From Eubacteriales bacterium (GTDB lineage: Bacteria; Bacillota_A; Clostridia; Lachnospirales; Lachnospiraceae), in NCBI GenBank assembly GCA_030533315.1, contig JAUNJL010000045.1:1-20151 (forward strand): DNA of 20,151 nt, given 5' to 3'. The notes under the pieces were generated by a model. It made no database searches and was not told the DNA's origin. It was given only the letters and a program-made list of their open reading frames with translations. The first letter of the stretch is position 1. Each line of letters begins with the position of its first letter. Positions 15,573 through 20,151 of the stretch are shown in pieces. Position numbers and translations under genes: made by a program.

Positions 15573-15794
15573 TCACCCACCTCCCACCGGCGGGAACAGG
15601 GCCAGGACGTCCTGATCTTTCAGGGCAGCGTCCAAGGGTGCATGTCTGCCGTTGATCAGGCAGATGGCGACCTCCTCCCGGGGGATCCCGTAAAAATCCA
15701 CCGCCTCACCGGCTGTGGACACCGTTTCCGGTTCTAAGTAGCTGATCTTCTCCCTTCCCTCACGAAAGGTGGCGAACAACCGTATCTCTATCAT
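15573..15794 (-). CDS. moaD: MoaD-type ubiquitin-like sulfur carrier (molybdopterin synthase small subunit)
   Basis: This 73-residue beta-grasp protein ends in FPPVGGG, the Gly-Gly tail that is adenylated and thiocarboxylated. It donates sulfur to form the dithiolene of the pterin. The reading frame extends further upstream, but ATG 15794 is chosen because AGGAGGTG lies seven bases before it and MIEIRLFATFREG is the typical MoaD beginning. ThiS-like carriers look similar; the company of moaA, moeB and moeA favours MoaD. The large synthase subunit MoaE is not in the window. A terminator-like hairpin lies between this gene and the AOR gene upstream. Confidence 0.87.
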   Translation of the reverse strand: MIEIRLFATFREGREKISYLEPETVSTAGEAVDFYGIPREEVAICLINGRHAPLDAALKDQDVLALFPPVGGG

Positions 15795-15838
15795 GGAAGA
15801 CACCTCCTGAAAATGATACCTAAAACAATGTGATATAG

Positions 15839-15866
15839 AAAAGGGGGTCGTTGTACACAGACCCCC
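15839..15866 (-). terminator. Rho-independent terminator candidate after the AOR gene
   Basis: On the minus strand a 7-bp stem, GGGGGTC (15860-15866) with GACCCCC (15843-15849) and a 10-base loop, is followed by TTTT (15839-15842). The T-run is short, so termination is probably partial. That would let a fraction of transcripts continue into moaD and downstream genes while giving more AOR message. I found no strong promoter between it and moaD. Confidence 0.55.
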
Positions 15867-15904
15867 CACATGTCTATAATCTTTTATTTTTTAGAAATGA
15901 ATGG

Positions 15905-17710
15905 TTACTCTTTCTCTTCCAGTCCCAACCTGTCCAAGGTCTCCTTGGTGGGGAAAGCATCGACCCATCCCCGAGCCTCATAATACTGGGGCAGGGTGAT
16001 CTTGATCTGGTTTACCATTCCCTTAGAAGGACCATTCTTGATGGGCTCATCCGTCAGTCTCTTGGGAAGCCTGTCATCCTCCGGCTTCATACCTGCAGCC
16101 TTGTTGAACAGACGCTCAATGTTGTAAATACGCTCGCCCACCTCCAGAAGGCTCTCTGGCGTATGCTCTGTTCCTGTGGCTGCGTTCAAGAGCTTCGCAT
16201 ACTGAGGTGCTCCCAGTGCGAAGGAGGAGAAGAGGCAAAGCCCCATGGAGTCGATCACGGCTGTCAGATCCTGGAAGATCTTGCACCACTGGGCTTTTCC
16301 GTCCGTGACGGTACGATCCAGCTGCTCCGGAAGACCCAAAACCTCCGGTGAGATCAGATAGCCTCTTACGTGGCATCCGCCCCGGTTGCTGGTGGCATAG
16401 GTGATGCCGATACCCTGGATGCCTCTGGCATCATAGGCAGGCATCTCCTGCTTCTTCACACTCATGGAAACCTCTGGATGTCCGTAGTGTTCGCACAGAC
16501 GATAGGAGCCGTCTGCCATCAGCCTTGCAAGAGGACTGCTTCCCTCGCCCATGCGCTTCGTCCACTCCACGATGGCATCCGCATTGCCCCAGGTCAGAGG
16601 CACACCGTCGCACTCCTCCTCCTTGATGGCTCCCAGCTGGTACAGCTCCATGGCAGCCGCAACGGTACAGGGGGTGGAGATGGCATCCAAACCATATTCA
16701 TTGCACAGCATATTTGCTTTGTCAATGGCGTTCAGGTCATTGATCCCGCAGTTTCCGCCGTATGCCCAGAGGGGCTCGTACTCCGGTCCGCCTACAACCT
16801 TCCCGTCGATATCCACCACTCGGCCGCAGCCGATGGGGCATCTGTGGCAGGCTGAATTTTTCACAAGGTATTTGTCCTTCAGGGTCTCGCCGGAGGTATC
16901 GTCTGCCTTCTCATAGTAAGACTCCTGCCAGTTCCTGGTGGGGAAGGAGCCTGTGTTGTTGATGATATTTACCAGGACCGCCGTGCCGTAGGTGGGAAGC
17001 CCTCCTCCTGTGACTCCGTTCTCCCGGATCAGCTTGTTGCACTCCCTTGAGGCCTCCTTCAGTGCGTCGGCATCGAAGGGAGGGATCACCTTCCGGGAGG
17101 CCGTCACGGTGATGGCCTTCAGGTTCTTGGAGCCCATGACGGCTCCGACGCCGCTTCGGCCGGCTGCCCGATCCTTGTCGTTCATGATGGCTGCTAAGAG
17201 GGAGAGATGCTCTCCCGCCGGGCCGATGTTCAGAACGGAGCACTGGGGATGTGCCTTTTTCAGGGCGTCATCCACCTCCTCGCTCTTCATTCCAAGGTAG
17301 GGAGCGGCATCCAAAAGCTGGATCTTCTCGTCCTCCACGTTGATGTACACGGGCTTCTCGGACTTTCCTTCCACGATGAGGGCGTCCCAGCCGGCATACT
17401 TCAGCTTGCCGCCCCATTTGCCGCCGGAGTTGGAGCTGGCGATCATGCCTGTAAGCGGTGATTTTGTCACGACCATGTACCGGCCCGCCGTGGGTGATGC
17501 AGTACCAGTCATGGGTCCCGTAAGGTAGATCAGCTTGTTTTCCGGTGACAGAGGATCCACCTTTGCGATCCCTTCGTCATAAAGCATTTTCGTTCCAAGT
17601 CCCCGCCCGCCGATAAATTTCTTGGCCAGCTCAAAATCCAGATCCTCCACGCGGATCTCACCGGTGGTCAGGTTGATGCGCGCCATTTTTCCATTGTAAG
17701 ATGTCGTCAT
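15905..17710 (-). CDS. aor: Tungsten-dependent aldehyde:ferredoxin oxidoreductase family enzyme
   Basis: AOR-family enzymes oxidise aldehydes to acids (or the reverse) using a tungsten bis-pterin and a 4Fe-4S cluster. The 601-residue protein is full length. Cluster ligands appear as Cys288, Cys291 and Cys295 (ACHRCPIGC) with the fourth at Cys492 in the DSMGLC motif. This matches the Pyrococcus AOR pattern. A pterin-binding segment DRAAGRSGVGAVMGSKNLKA is at 180-199. Likely active-site residues are Glu310/Glu312 in GPEYEP and His447 in RGGCHVRG. ATG 17710 follows GGGAGG by seven bases. No ferredoxin-like partner gene is adjacent, so the electron carrier is unknown. Exact substrate cannot be told; AOR, FOR and WOR subtypes remain open. 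Confidence 0.94.
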   Translation of the reverse strand: MTTSYNGKMARINLTTGEIRVEDLDFELAKKFIGGRGLGTKMLYDEGIAKVDPLSPENKLIYLTGPMTGTASPTAGRYMVVTKSPLTGMIASSNSGGKWGGKLKYAGWDALIVEGKSEKPVYINVEDEKIQLLDAAPYLGMKSEEVDDALKKAHPQCSVLNIGPAGEHLSLLAAIMNDKDRAAGRSGVGAVMGSKNLKAITVTASRKVIPPFDADALKEASRECNKLIRENGVTGGGLPTYGTAVLVNIINNTGSFPTRNWQESYYEKADDTSGETLKDKYLVKNSACHRCPIGCGRVVDIDGKVVGGPEYEPLWAYGGNCGINDLNAIDKANMLCNEYGLDAISTPCTVAAAMELYQLGAIKEEECDGVPLTWGNADAIVEWTKRMGEGSSPLARLMADGSYRLCEHYGHPEVSMSVKKQEMPAYDARGIQGIGITYATSNRGGCHVRGYLISPEVLGLPEQLDRTVTDGKAQWCKIFQDLTAVIDSMGLCLFSSFALGAPQYAKLLNAATGTEHTPESLLEVGERIYNIERLFNKAAGMKPEDDRLPKRLTDEPIKNGPSKGMVNQIKITLPQYYEARGWVDAFPTKETLDRLGLEEKE

Positions 17711-17848
17711 ATAAATACCTCCCTTGCAAAGTACACGATGCTTCTGATGCTAATCCTTTCCAAACACGGGAGGCATTGATTCAAGCGGTCAACACCCTCG
17801 CCGGGGAAACCCCGGCTGGTCCTGCTTCCTCTTTACAGGACTCGGATT
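17711..17848 (-). promoter_or_regulatory. Structured 5' leader of the AOR mRNA (candidate cofactor- or metal-sensing RNA)
   Basis: Between the predicted start of transcription and the AOR ATG lie about 138 bases that fold into a multibranched form on the minus strand. AATCC/GGATT closes it (17844-17848 with 17752-17756). Inside are GTCCTG/CAGGAC (17836-17841 with 17819-17824), GCCGGGG/CCCCGGC with a three-base loop (17810-17816 with 17800-17806), and a GAGG..TTGA/TCAA..CCTC arm (17770-17799). The sequence CCTCCC at 17768-17773 is exactly complementary to the ribosome site GGGAGG at 17718-17723. It also overlaps the last arm, so the two pairings compete. This is a plausible translational switch. 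Assignment to the Moco/Wco riboswitch class is not established. Confidence 0.5.
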
Positions 17849-17854
17849 GTGTAG

Positions 17855-17883
17855 ATTATACAATATTCTTTCTCGTTTTTCAA
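17855..17883 (-). promoter_or_regulatory. Strong sigma-A promoter of the AOR / tungsten locus
   Basis: On the minus strand TTGAAA (17878-17883) and a perfect TATAAT (17855-17860) are separated by exactly 17 bases in a very AT-rich segment. This is the clearest promoter in the window. Transcription should start near 17848-17850. It separates the AOR locus from the nth gene that ends at 17964. Confidence 0.8.
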
Positions 17884-17963
17884 TATCTATTGATGTTTTT
17901 CGTTATAAATCTTAGGGAAGCGCCCCAGGGGAATGGCCTTTTGCACGGGGCGTGAGGCCAGAT

Positions 17964-18599
17964 TTAGATTCCTCTTTGCATGCAGATGTCAAAAAGGCAG
18001 CATTTGTCGCAATGGGGCTTGGTGCGGGCGGTGCAGACTTCCCGGCCATGGTACACGAGGCGGTGGCAGAAATCGTTGCCCTCCTGGGGAGGGATAATCT
18101 TCCAGAGGGCCATTTCCACCTTTTTTGGATCCTTGATGTCGTCCACCAGCCCGATGCGGTTGCAGAGGCGGATGCAGTGGGTGTCGGTGACGATGGCGGG
18201 CTTGCCAAACACGTCTCCCATGATCAGGTTTGCGCTTTTTCGGCCTACGCCGGGGAGCTTCAGGAGGGCGTCAAAGTCCTCAGGTACCTGACCGTCGTAT
18301 TCCTGATGGAGGATGCGCATACAGGCGCTGATGTCCCGGGCCTTGCTTTTTCCCAGGCCGCAGGGCTTTACGATGGCCTCGATCTCCTCTGGGGATGCGG
18401 CGGCCAGAGCGGCTACGCTGGGGTATTTTTCGAACAGCTCCTGTACCACCACGTTGACTCTGGCATCTGTACACTGGGCGGCCAGACGGACGCTCACCAG
18501 CAGCTTCCAGGCATGGTCGTAGTCCAGGGTACAGTCTGCGTCCGGGTATTCCTGGCGCAGACGCTGGATCACCTCAAGGGCAAGTTGTTTTTTTGTCAT
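17964..18599 (-). CDS. nth: Endonuclease III (Nth), DNA base-excision repair glycosylase
   Basis: This bifunctional glycosylase/AP lyase removes oxidised pyrimidines. The 211-residue protein matches family length when started at ATG 18599; the open frame upstream adds 19 non-conserved residues. The helix-hairpin-helix motif LPGVGRKSA (115-123) contains catalytic Lys121, and Asp139 in VTDTH is the second catalytic residue. The C-terminal iron-sulfur loop has Cys189, Cys197, Cys200 and Cys206, that is C-x7-C-x2-C-x5-C, one residue longer than the usual C-x6 first spacing. The ribosome site AAAGGA is rather distant (13 bases). The gene follows the MATE gene by 53 bases and is probably co-transcribed. 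Confidence 0.94.
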   Translation of the reverse strand: MTKKQLALEVIQRLRQEYPDADCTLDYDHAWKLLVSVRLAAQCTDARVNVVVQELFEKYPSVAALAAASPEEIEAIVKPCGLGKSKARDISACMRILHQEYDGQVPEDFDALLKLPGVGRKSANLIMGDVFGKPAIVTDTHCIRLCNRIGLVDDIKDPKKVEMALWKIIPPQEGNDFCHRLVYHGREVCTARTKPHCDKCCLFDICMQRGI

Positions 18600-18652
18600 A
18601 TGAAAACACGTATCCTTTCTCCGGGAAGGGGCCCGGGAGTCGGTGGGCATTG

Positions 18653-20023
18653 TCATTTCCAGGCTCTATCCAGACGGCGGCTTATCCTCTGGAAGGTGAT
18701 GTAAAAGACCACGCCCTTGGCGATGCTGGAGATGGTCAGAGCCCACCATACGCCGGACAGCCCCATGCCGAAATGAGAAAGAAGCAGGGCCAGGGGGATC
18801 CGGGCGCCTGTGAGCAGGATGCTGATCAGGCTGCAGAGCGTCGTTTTTCCCAGCCCGGAAAGGGCGCCCACCGTCATGAGCTCGATGATCATAAAGGCTT
18901 CACCGAAGCCCAGGATGATCAGGTAATTTACCGCGATCTGAATGACATCCTCCTCGTGGAAAAAGAGGCGGGAGATGGGTTCCGGCAAAAGGACGAACAC
19001 TGCGGTGACCAGAACGCCCCACACCGCCATCAGCCGGAATGCGGCCTGATATCCCTTTTGGATGCGGTCGGTCTTTTTTGCCCCATAGTTTTGGCCCATA
19101 AAGGCGTTTAAGGCGGTTCCGAAGCCTTCTGCCGTATTCCAGGAGATGGACTCGATCTGGCCGCCTACCCTCTGGGTGGCGATGGCACCGGGTCCGAAGC
19201 TGGAGACCATCCTGGTCAGCAACATGGAGATCATGCAGTAGAGGCTGTTCTGAAGGGCCGAGGGGGCGCCGATCTGGAAGATTTTCCGGTAAAAGGCGCC
19301 GGGCAGGGGCCGGAACAGCCCCGCCCCCGTGATGACCTTCTTCTCTGCCGGGGTGCGGCGGATGTTCAGCGCCAGGATTAAGAACACTAGAAACTGGGCG
19401 GATACGGTGGCGATGGCGGCGCCCATGACCTCCAGGCGGGGAAGGGGCCCTATGCCCAGGATTAAAAGGGGATCCATCACCATGTTGGTCAGAAGACCGA
19501 AAAGGTTGGCCAGGAGGGGCGTCTTGGAGTCCCCCTGGGCGGTATAAAGACCGGTGAGGGTCAGGGTCAGGTAGGAAAAAATGATGAGCCCGCAGGTGAT
19601 CAGGGTGTAGACCCTGGCATATTCATAGGTTTGGGCGTCCGTCAGATGGAAAAAGCCAAGGAGAGGCTTTGTGAACACCAGGCAGACCGTGGAGAAAAGC
19701 AGGGCAAACAAAATGGTGAGCTGCAGGGCTGCGGTGGAAAAGGAGGACGCCTCTTTTTTGTCTCCCCGCCCCAGGCATTGGGCCACGTTGACCTGCCCGC
19801 CCATGCGGGCAAGGGCGACCAGGCCCTGGGAGAGCCAGACATACATGCCTCCCACGCCGACGCCTGCCACCGCTTTCGATCCCAGAGTGCCGATCCAGAC
19901 CATGTCTGTGATGTTGTAGGCCGTCCCCAAAAAGGAGGAGGCCATAATAGGAAGGGCCAGCCTTGCAAGGGTTTGCAAAATTGGCCCTGATGTTAGATTT
20001 AGTTCTTGTTGTTTTTTCTTCAT
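18653..20023 (-). CDS. MATE-family multidrug/toxin efflux transporter
   Basis: This 456-residue inner-membrane protein has about twelve hydrophobic segments in two similar halves, the MATE layout. Family wording includes the N-terminal LALPIMASSFLGTAYNITDM (about 22-41), then GTLGSKAVAGVGVG, and in the second half RVGGQIESISWNTAEGFGTA followed by NAFMGQNYGAK. MATE proteins export cationic drugs or metabolites using sodium or proton gradients; the substrate is not predictable here. The short basic N-terminus MKKKQQ suits a cytoplasmic start. The ribosome site before the ATG is weak (ACGGGA). It precedes nth in the same direction. No functional tie to the tungsten genes is apparent. Confidence 0.93.
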   Translation of the reverse strand: MKKKQQELNLTSGPILQTLARLALPIMASSFLGTAYNITDMVWIGTLGSKAVAGVGVGGMYVWLSQGLVALARMGGQVNVAQCLGRGDKKEASSFSTAALQLTILFALLFSTVCLVFTKPLLGFFHLTDAQTYEYARVYTLITCGLIIFSYLTLTLTGLYTAQGDSKTPLLANLFGLLTNMVMDPLLILGIGPLPRLEVMGAAIATVSAQFLVFLILALNIRRTPAEKKVITGAGLFRPLPGAFYRKIFQIGAPSALQNSLYCMISMLLTRMVSSFGPGAIATQRVGGQIESISWNTAEGFGTALNAFMGQNYGAKKTDRIQKGYQAAFRLMAVWGVLVTAVFVLLPEPISRLFFHEEDVIQIAVNYLIILGFGEAFMIIELMTVGALSGLGKTTLCSLISILLTGARIPLALLLSHFGMGLSGVWWALTISSIAKGVVFYITFQRISRRLDRAWK

Positions 20024-20053
20024 AATTCCCGTCCATTCTTTATACTAGAGCTC

Positions 20054-20065
20054 CTGCTCGAGCAG
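20054..20065. repeat. Perfect palindrome in the MATE 5' region
   Basis: CTGCTCGAGCAG is a perfect 12-base palindrome lying between the predicted -10 element (20084-20089) and the MATE start codon at 20023. Position and symmetry would suit an operator for a repressor of the transporter, or a small leader hairpin. No regulator gene is visible in the window. Confidence 0.35.
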
Positions 20066-20083
20066 CAGGTCTCCGTCCCCTCT

Positions 20084-20112
20084 ATTGTAAGGCGTTTGGT
20101 CAGGTTTTGCAA
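20084..20112 (-). promoter_or_regulatory. Predicted sigma-A promoter for the MATE-nth unit
   Basis: On the minus strand TTGCAA (20107-20112) and TACAAT (20084-20089) are separated by exactly 17 bases. Transcription would start near 20077, giving a leader of about 55 bases. A caution is that two minus-strand frames stay open across this stretch to the window edge, so the tail of an upstream gene could overlap it. Confidence 0.5.
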
Positions 20113-20151
20113 TAGGCATAAATATTCTGTCGGATTTTGGCTGTCCTCCTG

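Noticed and set aside
17711..17848. A firm call of Moco/Wco riboswitch for the AOR leader.
   Set aside because: Context and hairpins fit, but the conserved core of the Rfam family could not be aligned by eye, so only a generic structured leader is reported.
17912..17963. A CGCCCC/GGGGCG inverted repeat just after nth as a terminator.
   Set aside because: The loop is long and no T-run follows on the transcribed strand.
20045..20151. Possible C-terminal tail of an upstream minus-strand gene, ending in a TAG at 20045-20047.
   Set aside because: The frame is open to the window edge for about 34 codons, but a second frame is also open and a well-spaced promoter overlaps it. The evidence is too thin to call a gene; sequence beyond the edge would decide.

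Overview
The window (about 20 kb, GC-rich, no rRNA, tRNA, CRISPR or insertion sequence seen) looks like chromosome of an anaerobic Firmicute, most probably a Lachnospiraceae-type Clostridium. The grounds are a type II fatty-acid operon with a streptococcal/clostridial gene order, a fused AccD-AccA protein, a FabT-like MarR repressor, strong AGGAGG-type ribosome sites and an oxygen-sensitive tungsten enzyme. The genus assignment is inference.

Region 1 (1-5679, + strand) is the distal half of a fatty-acid operon: fabF, accB, fabZ, accC, a fused accDA and a fabT-like regulator. All are tightly packed or overlapping. Together they supply malonyl-CoA (biotin carrier, biotin carboxylase, carboxyltransferase), condense it and dehydrate the intermediate. 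The repressor gene sits last in the row.

Region 2 (5699-7244, + strand) is a two-gene signalling unit with its own promoter: a histidine phosphotransfer (Hpt) protein and a receiver/HD-GYP protein predicted to degrade cyclic di-GMP. No sensor kinase is present.

Region 3 (17883 down to 7324, - strand) is the most distinctive part: a compact tungsten-enzyme locus of ten genes. In transcription order it holds an aldehyde:ferredoxin oxidoreductase (AOR), moaD, a moeB/thiF-type activating enzyme, moaA, the tungstate ABC transporter tupA-tupB-tupC, a stand-alone moeA, a moeA fused to a periplasmic-binding-protein-like domain, and a MOSC-domain protein. It combines tungstate uptake, pterin cofactor synthesis, metal insertion and a single obvious client enzyme. 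moaC, moaE and mogA/moaB are not in the window. Three non-coding stretches in this unit, ahead of the AOR gene, moaA and tupA, contain strong inverted repeats that look like structured mRNA leaders. The tupA leader has mutually exclusive pairings and the AOR leader has a sequence complementary to its own ribosome site. They are candidates for cofactor- or metal-responsive regulation, but I could not match them by eye to the known Moco/Wco riboswitch consensus.

Region 4 (20112 down to 17964, - strand) carries a MATE-family efflux transporter and endonuclease III (nth), probably co-transcribed from a promoter near the right edge and ending just upstream of the AOR promoter.

No gap between genes exceeds 300 bases. 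The largest are 13468-13739 and 17711-17963, both described below.
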